In this document: positions 23,201 to 33,814 of the stretch, piece after piece
Position numbering within the stretch: the first letter of the stretch is position 1
Layout: every line of letters starts with the position of its first letter
Assembly (NCBI GenBank): GCA_032718475.1
Contig: JAUCBJ010001251.1
Coordinates: forward strand, 1-55,348
DNA length: 55,348 nucleotides
Direction of reading: 5' to 3'
Source: Nemertoderma westbladi
Lineage: Eukaryota; Xenacoelomorpha; Nemertodermatida; Nemertodermatidae
Program-made: the position numbers and the translations under genes
The notes under the pieces: generated by a model
Seen by the model: the letters and a program-made list of their open reading frames with translations, nothing else
Told to the model about the DNA's origin: nothing
The model's database searches: none

Positions 23201-26200
23201 TCTGGATTTGCAGGCGTAGAATGAAATCCAACCATGACAAAATATATAAAAACGAGGATACATATTGCTTTCTAAGTGTATGCTGTGTTGCCCAATCAGC
23301 AGTTAGTATTTAGAGATCCTTAAATGTAAGGGGCGGACATACAATGACATTGGGTTGTCAGGTATCGTTTAAGAATCCACAACCAGCCACAATGGGACCA
23401 AGATGTATAGGTAGATTAGAAACATATAATTAAAATCTGATAAGAATCAACACAGCAATACTCAGCTCCTTTAGTATCCCAAATAATATATAAAATATAT
23501 TTCACAAGAGATAAATCGCACACTACATCCAAAGGAGTATTGCGCAAGATAAATGATCACCATACTGTCTTTTATCTATTTAAAATATTTCAGGCTACAT
23601 ATGGCTCATGTGTGTAAAACACATGGTTGGCGTTTTAAATTACAAATATGTTTTCGATTAACTTTACAAAAAACTGTGAGCTGTGAGATCACTTGTAAAC
23701 AAAATATATCCCACCACCATGCACAAATTTGTAATAATAAAGGCAACTCTAAACTACAAGTAGTAGGACATGTAAAGATGATTTACTTGAAATTAAGTAA
23801 TGAACACAATAAAAAAAATGGACTTAGCAGTTAATCCTAATGCTAACGGTTCCAAAGGAATTTAGTATGGCCCGAAAGATCAAATTGTCTATATTTCATC
23901 ATTATAAACATTAATATAAATAACTTGCAAATTCAATCATCTGAGCAATATATATGTATATATGAGCTAGGCATCCTTCAACAATTAGTTGTATCCTTTA
24001 GCCCATATTGTATCATATCATTATCTCAATTATTTGATGGGTTTCTATTGTACTTTTAAGTGACCCATATGAAGTCCCTATCATATCTTCGGGCTTGTAA
24101 ACGCCCCATTTCTCCATATACCCACATAACCTTTGGGCTTGTAAACGCCCCATTTCTCCATACCCACATATCTTCGGGCTTGTAAACGCCCCATTTCTCC
24201 ATACCCACATATCTTCGGGCTTGTAAACGCCCCTTTTCTCCATACCCACATTATCTTCGGGCTTGTAAGCGCCCTAGCAGTCCCTACTAGTAGCTCTACA
24301 TGGCCTATACTAATAAAGCTTAATTAAACTAACTTATTACTACCTTTTAATTTGTGCCAGCGATGCATACCACTGACAGTTGACAAATTTAAACGTACAT
24401 TTAAAAAACGAAATGTGTTGAAGTAAATACGTCTAACAGGACTTTGTAATAGCCTCATTACTCTGCCTGCTCCAGCAGACACAATGAGTGAATGTGACGT
24501 TTATATTCGTGTCCATTCTGGGCACGCACGCGCACATTGCGTACAATCCCATTTGCATCTGGGTATGTACATATTACCCTACCATAAGACCATCTGGACC
24601 TAGGTTTGTCGGGGTCAGTAATAAGAACAACGTCATCTTCTTGAATGTTTCGCTCAACTTTATTCCAGAGCGGTCTCTTTTGGAGTAATGTAATGTATTC
24701 CGTGTTGAATCTTCTCCAAAAAAGGTCACGGAGAACCTCAGTTTGAAGGTAAGTATGGCGACTACCAAAATCTGAAGCATTTGTTTCAGCTATTGGTGCA
24801 TTCTCTGCGGGTCTGTTACAGAGAATATGGTTGGGTGTGAGTGGTTCAAAATCATTCGCGTCGTCAGATAATGCTGTCAAAGGCCGACTATTAAGAATAT
24901 TCTCTACTTCAACGAGGAATGTCATTAACACATCCTCGGTTACAAGCCGGTCACCCAATGTTGACATTAAAATTTGTTTAGTTATGCCAATAAGGCGTTC
25001 AATGAAACCTCGTTCGTGGGGAGCGTAAGGGTCTCCAAAGTGCCATTCTATACCACTTTTACGAAGAAAATCTGCAACCCCAGGTTCACTCACTAAAGCT
25101 CTATAGTATCCCAGTTGTGACTCGGCGCCCACAAAATTTGAGCCATTATCTGAGTACATATGGGATACTCCACCTCTACGTCCTGTGAAGCGACGTAAAC
25201 AATTAATGAATGCATCAGATGATGCATCTGCTGCAAGGTCCAGGTGTACGGCACGAGTTACTTGACATGTAAATATCATGCCATAACGAATGTCATACAA
25301 AGTAGAACGTGTTGCTCTCCGCTCTAAAGTGTAAGGACCAAACATATCACACCCACTATGTTCAAAAGGTGGGTGGTATGGTTGTATTCTGGTTTCAGGC
25401 AAATTAGCCTGAATTTGTGTCATTGGTTTAGCGCGTGTTTGTTTACAGCGATAACATTTCCCTATAATTTGTCGTACTTGACTCTGTCCAGCAATGATCC
25501 AATACTTCCGCCGTATTTCTGACAGAGTTGCATTGGTTGCTAAGTGACCCATTCTAGTGTGTGTATAACGAATAATCGCTGAGGTCACTGGATGGCGCGC
25601 TGGCAGAATGATTGGATTTGCAGTTGTATAAGGCTTATTAGATGCGTTTATACGACTGGAAACTCGAATTAAACCATCTGTATCTATATGTGGTACTAAG
25701 TTACGTAATTTACTATTTATTGGGACTGAATGACCTCTCTTAAGGCATTCATATTCCTTGCTAAATGTCTGTTTCTGAACATAACGCAAGATACATGAGC
25801 CAGATTTACGCAATTCTGCAATTGTCACATGTGCATTTACGCTCATTTCGGTTTCTAATACTTTCTTTTGTTTGACTCTGAGGCACCAGACATGCCAATC
25901 AAACAACCGTATAAGCCACGCTGTAAGTAAACACAGCAAATACCAGGATGAATATTTATTGATGAAATACTTAAGTCTATCATCAATAGATATATCCTTA
26001 GCTAAGTTAATTTTGTGAAGAGTTATCTCAATGGGTGCTAGGTGATCTTTTTCTAGCGTGACGTCATCTTTGTCATTGATGTCTAAGTCAACTACAGAGC
26101 GCCATGTCTCATTCTCGCAGTCATAGACAATGCTAGATGAGAGGTTTGCAACATATGCACACTGTAAATTGCATGTATCTGCCCCCTCATGGCAGATAGC

Positions 26201-29200
26201 CCCCTCTTCATAGATCAGCCGATCTAAAGAAGTTAGTCCTAGGGTGTTAATGTTACCAGCATAGACCCCCGGATCAAAATTGGATAAATTAACCTCAGGA
26301 TTATTATCCTCTGTAGGAAGATCAATGTCGGTAATTGGCCGTGGCCAAGTGGATGGTAAATCCGTAAGGTATGGTGGGCCATGCCACCAAAGGGATTTAT
26401 TTAGCAAGTTCTTGACGGATAATCCACGACTGATATCATCAGCCGGGTTTAAAACTCCTGGTACATGATGCCAAGAGTTAGGAGTAGTTCTCAAGACAAT
26501 TTTATTGACACGGGTTGCTTCATAGCGTTTCAAAACACATGTAGGGTTACGAATATACCCTAATACTACTGTAGAATCAGTATGGAAATATTCTGGTACA
26601 TCACCGAGATGCAACTCAAGTCGCAGCATCACAATGATGTCTGTCAGTAATACGGCGGCTTCTAACTCTAGTCGAGGTGTAGAAGTAATTGAAGCCATAT
26701 TAACAATACGACTCTTTGAGTATAATATGTTTACACGTACATCCCTATTATACTCAGCACGTATATATGCCACAGCCCCATATGCATAATCAGAGGCATC
26801 AGAAAACAAGTGCAATTGATAGTTGCAACTAGATGGAAGATCTTGCCGCAGGAGGCGGTCTATCTCTACATCATTAAGAAGAGGAAGTTGATTCTCCCAC
26901 TTTATCCACGCTCTTTGCAGTTCCATTGGGATTTTATCATCCCAGTCACACCCTGCTTTCCAGATAGACTGTATTATTAGTTTACCCTGAACTAGAAATG
27001 GTGCAAGGAACCCCAGAGGATCATATGTTGACGCAAACTTACTAAGACAACCTGCTTTAGTATAAGGACGTTGTTTAACCTTCACATCAAAGGTAAATAT
27101 ATCAGCTTGTGGGTCCCAAACCACACCAAGGGCTCTAGTCACTGGCAAGTGGTCAAGGTCTAGATCAACTTTAGGACTGAGAGCATCTGAAGCCATGGAA
27201 GCCAGAAACTCTTTACTGTTTGACTGGAATTTTCTAAGATTAAAACCCCCTAAGGATAGACAATCAATTAGGTCATGCGCTAATTGAGTGGCCTCTTCCA
27301 CTGAGTCAACTGATGGTAGACCATCATCAACATAAAATGACTCATCAATAACTCTAGCAACATCAGAAACAAATAAGTCATTATGGTCTTTCCCACACTG
27401 TTTAACAGTGTTACCTGCTATGCAAGGTGAATCACGCGCTCCAAATGGGTGTCGAACCATTTTATAGACAACCATATCACCCTTAGGTGGCTTCCATAGA
27501 AACCGAAGGCTGTCGGAGTCCTCCCTAGTTACACCAATCTGGTGGAACATTGCCTCTATATCACAACAGAAAGCAATGCTCCCTAAACGAATACGTATTA
27601 ATACTCCAATGAGGGGTATAATTTGTGGTGGACCATCTAATAATTGGGAGTTCAATGACATCCCTTTATAGATGGCTGCCGCATCATTAACTATGCGGAT
27701 CTTACCAGGTTTACTATCATGTTCAACATGATGATGAGGTAGGTAATAAGTTTGTGGTGAATGTCTTTTAAATTCTTCCAATGATAACTTTACTGCATAT
27801 CCTGCAGTTTCATAATCTAACAATTGATTATGATATTGTTGATATTTGGCTGGATACTTTTCTAAACGACGTATTAAGCCATCCAGTCGACGCTTCGCCA
27901 ATGGATAGTTATTCATTAATTGAGGAGGATTTTGATTCCAGAGCATTCCTACAGTATACCGACCATTATCTAAGGAAGTTGTTTCCTTAAGTATGGATAA
28001 TGCTCGTTCATCACTCCGTGATAAGACGGTTTCCTCATCCTTAGCGTTGGACATTGGTTTCAGAACCTGATTGTCATCATTAGTATAACCTTCCAAACCT
28101 AATTGTTGTTTAACTACAGACACCCAATCATAACTGGATATTTCAAGATGCCTGATTTCACAATTTACTTTAACAGATGGAATTGGTCCCACTAAGGCAT
28201 ACCCAAATGGTGTATGCACAATAGTAGGGCCTTTTCTTGTTTCTTGAACTATTGCATGTTCATGAATGTAACCAGCATCCCGACCTATGATTATAGTAAC
28301 TTCTGGTAACTCAATACCTGAAGGAACTAGTTGATCCAGATATGGCTGGAAATCTGGATATGCTGACAAATCTATACTTGCCAGATCTGGGACTCTTGTC
28401 TGTTGAAGGTTGTCTAACACCAAAGTGTTAGAAACTTTAGTAATAAATGTTTCATCTACTGCAGGGCGACCTTTTAAAGGCCTAATAGAGCAAGCTATTG
28501 AAGCAATAGGATGCACACTAATTGATAATACCTCTTTGATTGTCATCAAAGATTGGGAATCCGGAACTTCATTCATGAACTGCAATACCTTAGCATGCAA
28601 AACTGTATGAGTTGAACCTGAATCCAGTAAGGCAAAAGTACTAAGACGTTTGTCATTTATGTCAATAGTTACGGGTACTACAGACAACCACATCTCCATA
28701 TTAATATGCGATTGCTTATCACAACGCAATATTGTCACATCATGATTTGTGATACTATATGTACCAGATTTATTTGTTTCAGCTGAAATTGGAATCTCAG
28801 CCATGGAATTACTTGAAACCAATTCACTCCTAAATGTTTTAATTTTAGCTGATTTCTTGGTATCCTCTATATAACCAAGAATCCAATGAAGGACAGAGTG
28901 GTGAGCACCTTGGCAATGCTCACAGATTGGTTTGCGTGTTATTTTTGAATATTTTGGGCAGACAGTATTCCTATGCCCCCTTTCCACACAATAGTGACAT
29001 ACATCCCCACTGTGGTACCATGCCACCTTATGGATAATGTCCAAATGATTAAACTTTGAGCAATGGGATATTGTATGTCCTTCTAGTTCACAATAAGAAC
29101 AATTTAATACTCGCTTTGGAATTGTGGATGTATTTGCCTCTTTATAGCCTGCTCCATTAGAAGTCCCTTGAACTGGTTCTGGGGACTTCATAGCATCGTT

Positions 29201-32200
29201 TGATCGTGTGGATGGGTCAGGCCCATGTGCTGATGCTGAAGCAGGCATAAAAGGTCGATTTCCACCTCCCCTATTTCTGCTGGTCCCTCTATAACCAGAT
29301 GGTGCACCAGTGGTTGACACATAATTTAATGTAGCCATTGGTGTTGAATTTAAGTTATTTATTGTGGACACTCGCTGTGGACTTGGTTTACTGGATTGAC
29401 TTGACCCTGGTACATTAGCTGTTTGGTTTGGCCTGTAGCCACCACCTACATCAACGTAAACAGGATCATTAACAATCTGTGCTTCACATTTAATATATTC
29501 TGCAAGTTCAGTTAATCTAGGTTCACGGTTGTGGTTTTGTCTAATATAATAAACTTTGCGTTTCCACCGCTCATACATTCGAATGTCGAGGTTCTCAGCA
29601 ACCCTTCGCAGATTGGTAGATGAATTCATTTCATCCGCTGATTTAAAATATTGCAAAACCAAAACCATTTGTGAGATCTTGTCTGCATAATTTTGCAATT
29701 TGAACCTACGTTGTGTTTCTGAACCAGAGTTCAGATCAACTTTTTCTGTCAATTCTGTTATAATTCTCTCAACTATAACACTCGGATGGCCATACCTTCC
29801 ATGCAAGGCATCCCATGCAGCTTTATACCCACCTGGCAAACCTAAAAACCCTTTAACCAGACCAAGGGGAATTGGGCCCAAATATTGTGTTAAGCACATG
29901 AATTTTTCCATTTCATTTAATTCTTGAGATTCAATATAAGAAATAAAACTAGCTACAAAATTTATATAGCCACTAGCTTCTCCATTAAATTTGGGCACTT
30001 CCATTTTTGGCAATGAAAGCTTAGTGTTTAGCCTTTCAATAGCCTTTACACTCATGGCACTAACATTCATAACCTGTGTCATGACTTCACACATCTGTGA
30101 TTCGATATTAGGAGTAGATCCCATCCCCACACGGTGACCTGGATCATGAAAAGGGTTCTGTAATGGTTCAGGTATGGGCCAATTGTTAATTGGCGATTCA
30201 GGTGAATTTTGTGCCCCAGGAACAGGTATCTGGAATCCTGGACTCGAATTAAGCACAGGGTTTGCTTTCAAACAATCGAAATGGTAAAAATTCTCAGGTG
30301 TAGAAAATTTTTGTACATTTGATGGTGTATCACTTCTAATTCCACCCTTATATGGTGGCTTAAACACATCACCTACTCCTAAATGGTTTATAGGCATAGG
30401 TTGTGAGCCCTGCAATAAAGAGTTAAACATAGGCTCTGACAATTTATCAAGTAATTTATCAGGTACAGCCCAACTGCGGGAGGACATCTGGGCCTGGGGG
30501 GAAACAGTTGTCACTATTGGGTCCACTCTGTGGGTTTTTTGTGATGGCTGTGCTATATTTGAAATTGTAGTGCTTGGATTATAGCTGGGCACAAATGTAT
30601 TTACATTATCTATATTTGTGTGGGTATAATCATCACCGTCATTGTTTGTATGTGTATAGTGAAGATATCGTTGACTGCCACTATATTGAGATTCAGAGAT
30701 ATCCCTGTTGTCCAAAGACCGTGTCATGGGGCCAGGGGGCAATGCAGTGACAATTTCAGTAGGTGTAACCTGTGTAGAACGGGTAATAACAAAGTGAGTA
30801 TCAGTTTGCATTCCCTCGTCCACAGTTGGCATAGTCAATTTATATTCAGGACTAGAATCCTGCATATCGACTTCAATTGACATGTCATTACGATTTTGAG
30901 TCGAATTAAATGGTTGGTTGTGTAGAATAGAAACAACAGGAGATAGTGGCCTAGGCCTAGGGTTTATAGGCATGTAGGTGTCCTCCTGTCTTATGGGACC
31001 AACAGAGGATAATTCACCACCATCTTGCTGAAATGTGACTATACAAGGATTAGTGTCTACTTTAGGCTTATTAAATAAAGCCATAATTGGTGATCTATAG
31101 TTAGATGGATCTGAACCTGCCTCTAAAGCAGCTAAAACTTCAGGTTCATCTGTCGACAAAAGGACCTCTAATGTAGCCCGTTCAAGGTCATTATGAGACT
31201 CAGTGACAGCAAGTTGGCGTTTAGCCCTAGATTGCTGTTGCTCAAGTTTGAGATCGACTAAACGTTTATTTGCAGCAGCAACTGCCTCTGCCTCTAGTTG
31301 AGCCGTTTTGAGTTTCGTTTCTTCACTATCAAGCGCCTCAGCTAAACGCAGGTTATTTTCCATTTGTTTAGTCTTAAGCAAAGCCCTTTGATGCCTCCTG
31401 AGAGCCCTTAATGATTTAGATTTCTCAGAAAGCTGTGAACTATGTTGTGAAACCGAATCCGATGGTTTGATTTGTGAACTAGTATCACTACCAGTAACAT
31501 TCCTGGCAGTAATATCATTTGGTACAGCCCTAGACCCCGTCACCATTTCAGTACAAACGACACCAGCATCTATGGGTGATTTAACTGGTTCACTACCACT
31601 ATCAGGTATCAATGGGCCTTTATTCAGTGAATACACTGCTGCAGAAATGTCTACAGCAATGGGACAAACTGGTGTCTCTTCACTAATGCCCCCTGCGCCT
31701 GCCCCTGTTGATATGTCCACCAATGTATCCATATCATTAAAATCGGCAGGTGTGCTCGCGGTAAATGTGTGTCCCTGTCTACTTGAATCACCCTGACTGA
31801 CTTGCTCGACTGTATCATTATAATATGGTGTCTCATCGATATGAACGGGACTAGGTGTGTTTCCTAAAACCGGTACAAGAATTATTGATCCCTGTAAAAG
31901 GCTATATATTTCGCGTAATTTAGCACACTGCATCTCATGATATTCTGCACGTTCCACTTTCGAAATTGCATGTTGGTCCTCATTTCCTTGCAATTGAAAT
32001 TTTACAAGTAAGGCTGACCATATACAATTAATATCATGCAATGTTTGCTTGGCTGTAAATAGCCGTATTTTGCGCTGCTCTACGGTAATTCGTTGGTGAC
32101 ATTCCATAAATTCACTATATATTTTGGTAAACTTACCCTTATGTGCACGTAGTTTATATCTTAATGAAGGGATGTCCAGTCCATCCAACCCGACAATATC

Positions 32201-33774
32201 CCCTTGGGAAGGAGGCTGGGATTCATCAAGTGGCTGCATCGCTAGCACCGAGTTTGTTGTCCCAGAACTTGTGCTACTACTGCTCTCGGCACCTGGAGCT
32301 GACATTTTAGTACCGGTATTCTGGTATTGCAACAAGTAGACAAGCTGACAAGTACAAAGTAAACAATAAACAATTTGGCAATTTAATTTAAACAACCGAA
32401 AACTCGGTACTACTTAAAGTTTAGTGTTGGCCTACCGGTAATTTCAAATATATAGGCTGATAGGCTACAGTGCTACTGATAGATATAGGCCTGGGCAATA
32501 GAAAAGTTACTACCTGACCTGCTGACTACGGTACTTCAGTACTAAGGCTGAAGACGGAAGAAGGCTAAAGGCTTAGCCTGACATTCTGGAATTATTTGTA
32601 AAAATACAGAAATACACTTTCAGACTTACAGACTTAGGCCTAAATATAAATGCTGAAATGTATTTTAATGCTTAGGCACTAATTATTTTATTTACTAACA
32701 GCCTAATGACAGAATGACTGTTTAAAGGCAGAAAGGATGCTTTTTTGTTAACAGTCAGACAGTCTAATGACTGTTTAAAGCTGTAAAGGATGCTTTTTTA
32801 CTGTGCCGGATGGCCGCTAACTAGAACGACCGCTGGCAATAAATAAATACAACAGTCCGATAGTCGGCTTGGTCCGACTATCCTGAGGCCCAATAACTGG
32901 GAACGATAGTCCAACATTCAGACGCGGGGTCTGCAGTCTAATAGTCAGACCCTGAGTCTGAATGTCCTATCGGCGGATCGGTAAAGGATGGCAATTGCTA
33001 GGGGTGAAGTATGGATAAAGACGCGCTAGCTACGGGGACTGTCAGGCTGAGGCTACTGACTCCATCTAATATGAAAAGACTCGTAAACTACTGCGGTCTC
33101 AGGTCGTATAATATAATGAATGACAGACAAGGCACGAATACAGAAATATAAATATACCATACGGTATATTCTACAAGCGAACTCACAGATAAAGTTCGTG
33201 TCTGACAAAATGTCAGACACACACAGCCTGACAGCACATCCAACCACTGCTGCACTATGCAAACAGAAGCCGGTCAGTCGGACTGTCGGACCTACGGGTA
33301 AATAGGCCCTTAGCTTAAGACTGTAAGCTAAGGCAAAGCCTAGCTATAAATGTCGCACAGTTGTCAGTGAGTCTACCGGTCGGTAGGCTCACCTACTGAC
33401 TGAACAGGAAATGTAGCAGAGCGGTAAAAAAGCAACGCCAATAGATAGCCTGTTCTACTATCCTCAGATAGCTGCTATCACAAAGCCTGAATCAGCCCGG
33501 GCATCGTGTCACTTCCGGTGGCACGACCTATACGAGCTAAAACATACTGTATAACCTATCTAATACATAGTATTGTGATCAGTATCCGGCACACATTCTG
33601 AAAAACAGGAAGTCATACGACTGAAAAAATTAGATTCTCAAATTACATCTCTAAAGGGTCATAACTTGACGGAATCTGAGGAACTCCATTTCAAAGAACG
33701 CACAGAGTTAGTGCAATATTTGCGCAATTTTGGAAATCATCGTCACAATCAGGAAGTGAATGAGTTTAAGTCAG
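20232..33774 (+). CDS. Host exon encoding a 10-residue-repeat protein, split by a Bel/Pao insertion
   Basis: The exon opens after a good acceptor (TTGTTACAG|TCT at 20231/20232). It encodes about 65 copies of SQDNDKELSL and then a unique tail with CLFCMEGQTNPVRHLKTMH, a C-x2-C-x9-H-x4-H zinc-finger-like motif. At 22402 the frame is broken by the retrotransposon (22403-33593, plus a 5-bp duplication). With that removed, the frame resumes at 33599 and stays open to a donor at 33774/33775 (TCAG|GTACCT). The second part has a Lys/Glu-rich helix and an LRNFGNHRHN motif. Finger plus L-R-N-x-G-N-x-x-H-N is a combination I remember from large families of unnamed proteins in fish, lancelets and cnidarians; function unknown. 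Other exons were not found. On this allele the insertion introduces a stop nine codons after the break. Confidence 0.6.
20235..22197 (+). repeat. 30-bp minisatellite, about 65 units, in frame
   Basis: The unit is TCTCAGGATAATGATAAAGA plus ACTGTCTCTG. Variable sites are few: CTG/CTC/CTA and TCT/TCG (silent), CTG/CTT (silent), GAT/GGT (D/G), GAT/TAT/GTT (D/Y/V) and one GAT to ATT. Units form higher-order patterns: a 60-bp dimer runs through about 21940-22170, and 120- or 180-bp super-units recur between 20280 and 20760. Two forward frames are open throughout, so openness alone does not prove coding. Confidence 0.9.
22403..23194 (-). repeat. Bel/Pao 3' LTR
   Basis: 792 bp, TGTGCCGG...CCGGCACA. 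It shows no indel against the right LTR: a constant 10399-base offset holds at both ends and at inner landmarks. It contains several short palindromes, including ACCGGTCGGT and a TCTGACAAAATGTCAGA hairpin. Confidence 0.93.
23195..24457 (-). other. Bel/Pao 3' untranslated region
   Basis: Between the end of gag-pol and the 3' LTR. AT-rich without a second convincing gene; no envelope-like frame is present. It contains the 41-bp minisatellite at 24083-24280 and a minus-strand polypurine tract at its LTR end. Confidence 0.6.
24083..24280. repeat. 41-bp minisatellite inside the Bel/Pao element
   Basis: About five units of a 41-base sequence built around ATCTTCGGGCTTGTAAACGC and CCCATTTCTCCATACCCAC. 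The outer units are diverged. Confidence 0.85.
24458..32395 (-). CDS. Bel/Pao gag-pol polyprotein
   Basis: A single frame of up to 2645 residues. The likely start is the second methionine at 32305 (MSAPGAES), since the first 30 residues look like read-through of the leader. Order: a long N-terminal part with a Lys/Glu/Ala-rich coiled coil at about 320-410; a Gag domain (FNGEASGYINFVASF) near 800; zinc knuckles CSYCELEGHTISHC and CHYCVERGHRNTVC around 1095-1150; an aspartic protease with LLDSGST near 1260 (DUF1758-type); reverse transcriptase with SFYVDDGL near 1685; RNase H starting at LHLFSDAS near 1868; an H2C2 zinc region near 2280-2320; an integrase with GCDMFGP, YSDNGSNF and ERGFIERL as D,D,E; and a C-terminal DUF5641-like domain near 2590. 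Domain order and the YVDD box fit Bel/Pao. No stop or frameshift breaks it. The N-terminal extension before Gag (about 750 residues) is unusually long. Confidence 0.93.
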   Translation of the reverse strand: MFKLNCQIVYCLLCTCQLVYLLQYQNTGTKMSAPGAESSSSTSSGTTNSVLAMQPLDESQPPSQGDIVGLDGLDIPSLRYKLRAHKGKFTKIYSEFMECHQRITVEQRKIRLFTAKQTLHDINCIWSALLVKFQLQGNEDQHAISKVERAEYHEMQCAKLREIYSLLQGSIILVPVLGNTPSPVHIDETPYYNDTVEQVSQGDSSRQGHTFTASTPADFNDMDTLVDISTGAGAGGISEETPVCPIAVDISAAVYSLNKGPLIPDSGSEPVKSPIDAGVVCTEMVTGSRAVPNDITARNVTGSDTSSQIKPSDSVSQHSSQLSEKSKSLRALRRHQRALLKTKQMENNLRLAEALDSEETKLKTAQLEAEAVAAANKRLVDLKLEQQQSRAKRQLAVTESHNDLERATLEVLLSTDEPEVLAALEAGSDPSNYRSPIMALFNKPKVDTNPCIVTFQQDGGELSSVGPIRQEDTYMPINPRPRPLSPVVSILHNQPFNSTQNRNDMSIEVDMQDSSPEYKLTMPTVDEGMQTDTHFVITRSTQVTPTEIVTALPPGPMTRSLDNRDISESQYSGSQRYLHYTHTNNDGDDYTHTNIDNVNTFVPSYNPSTTISNIAQPSQKTHRVDPIVTTVSPQAQMSSRSWAVPDKLLDKLSEPMFNSLLQGSQPMPINHLGVGDVFKPPYKGGIRSDTPSNVQKFSTPENFYHFDCLKANPVLNSSPGFQIPVPGAQNSPESPINNWPIPEPLQNPFHDPGHRVGMGSTPNIESQMCEVMTQVMNVSAMSVKAIERLNTKLSLPKMEVPKFNGEASGYINFVASFISYIESQELNEMEKFMCLTQYLGPIPLGLVKGFLGLPGGYKAAWDALHGRYGHPSVIVERIITELTEKVDLNSGSETQRRFKLQNYADKISQMVLVLQYFKSADEMNSSTNLRRVAENLDIRMYERWKRKVYYIRQNHNREPRLTELAEYIKCEAQIVNDPVYVDVGGGYRPNQTANVPGSSQSSKPSPQRVSTINNLNSTPMATLNYVSTTGAPSGYRGTSRNRGGGNRPFMPASASAHGPDPSTRSNDAMKSPEPVQGTSNGAGYKEANTSTIPKRVLNCSYCELEGHTISHCSKFNHLDIIHKVAWYHSGDVCHYCVERGHRNTVCPKYSKITRKPICEHCQGAHHSVLHWILGYIEDTKKSAKIKTFRSELVSSNSMAEIPISAETNKSGTYSITNHDVTILRCDKQSHINMEMWLSVVPVTIDINDKRLSTFALLDSGSTHTVLHAKVLQFMNEVPDSQSLMTIKEVLSISVHPIASIACSIRPLKGRPAVDETFITKVSNTLVLDNLQQTRVPDLASIDLSAYPDFQPYLDQLVPSGIELPEVTIIIGRDAGYIHEHAIVQETRKGPTIVHTPFGYALVGPIPSVKVNCEIRHLEISSYDWVSVVKQQLGLEGYTNDDNQVLKPMSNAKDEETVLSRSDERALSILKETTSLDNGRYTVGMLWNQNPPQLMNNYPLAKRRLDGLIRRLEKYPAKYQQYHNQLLDYETAGYAVKLSLEEFKRHSPQTYYLPHHHVEHDSKPGKIRIVNDAAAIYKGMSLNSQLLDGPPQIIPLIGVLIRIRLGSIAFCCDIEAMFHQIGVTREDSDSLRFLWKPPKGDMVVYKMVRHPFGARDSPCIAGNTVKQCGKDHNDLFVSDVARVIDESFYVDDGLPSVDSVEEATQLAHDLIDCLSLGGFNLRKFQSNSKEFLASMASDALSPKVDLDLDHLPVTRALGVVWDPQADIFTFDVKVKQRPYTKAGCLSKFASTYDPLGFLAPFLVQGKLIIQSIWKAGCDWDDKIPMELQRAWIKWENQLPLLNDVEIDRLLRQDLPSSCNYQLHLFSDASDYAYGAVAYIRAEYNRDVRVNILYSKSRIVNMASITSTPRLELEAAVLLTDIIVMLRLELHLGDVPEYFHTDSTVVLGYIRNPTCVLKRYEATRVNKIVLRTTPNSWHHVPGVLNPADDISRGLSVKNLLNKSLWWHGPPYLTDLPSTWPRPITDIDLPTEDNNPEVNLSNFDPGVYAGNINTLGLTSLDRLIYEEGAICHEGADTCNLQCAYVANLSSSIVYDCENETWRSVVDLDINDKDDVTLEKDHLAPIEITLHKINLAKDISIDDRLKYFINKYSSWYLLCLLTAWLIRLFDWHVWCLRVKQKKVLETEMSVNAHVTIAELRKSGSCILRYVQKQTFSKEYECLKRGHSVPINSKLRNLVPHIDTDGLIRVSSRINASNKPYTTANPIILPARHPVTSAIIRYTHTRMGHLATNATLSEIRRKYWIIAGQSQVRQIIGKCYRCKQTRAKPMTQIQANLPETRIQPYHPPFEHSGCDMFGPYTLERRATRSTLYDIRYGMIFTCQVTRAVHLDLAADASSDAFINCLRRFTGRRGGVSHMYSDNGSNFVGAESQLGYYRALVSEPGVADFLRKSGIEWHFGDPYAPHERGFIERLIGITKQILMSTLGDRLVTEDVLMTFLVEVENILNSRPLTALSDDANDFEPLTPNHILCNRPAENAPIAETNASDFGSRHTYLQTEVLRDLFWRRFNTEYITLLQKRPLWNKVERNIQEDDVVLITDPDKPRSRWSYGRVICTYPDANGIVRNVRVRAQNGHEYKRHIHSLCLLEQAE
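32396..32801 (-). other. Bel/Pao 5' leader
   Basis: Between the 5' LTR and gag. It contains an imperfect direct repeat (GACTGTTTAAAG...AAAGGATGCTTTTTT, at about 32717 and 32767). A primer-binding site could not be identified with confidence. Confidence 0.5.
32802..33593 (-). repeat. Bel/Pao 5' LTR
   Basis: 792 bp, apparently identical to 22403-23194. It is followed at 33594-33598 by the CATTC target duplication. Confidence 0.93.
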
Positions 33775-33814
33775 GTACCTTAATCCTTTTTTAGAGTTTT
33801 TAAATTTTTTTGGT

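Larger units (their letters stand above)
22403..33593 (-). mobile_element. Complete Bel/Pao LTR retrotransposon, apparently young
   Basis: The element is 11.19 kb, bounded by two 792-bp LTRs (TGTGCCGG...CCGGCACA) that look identical, with direct CATTC duplications at 22398-22402 and 33594-33598. It is read on the minus strand, so the right LTR is the 5' one. A purine run (AGAGGGGGC on the minus strand, 23195-23203) sits next to the 3' LTR, as a polypurine tract should. One uninterrupted gag-pol frame fills most of the interior. Identical LTRs, an intact frame and a perfect target duplication all point to a recent insertion that may still be mobile. Confidence 0.93.

Noticed and set aside
23553-23834. 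93-codon open frame between gag-pol and the 3' LTR, considered as an envelope gene
   Set aside because: It is on the strand opposite to gag-pol, is short, and has no signal peptide or membrane segment pattern.
24013-24249. Open frame with RGVYKPEDM repeats
   Set aside because: Product of the 41-bp minisatellite in the Bel/Pao 3' untranslated region.
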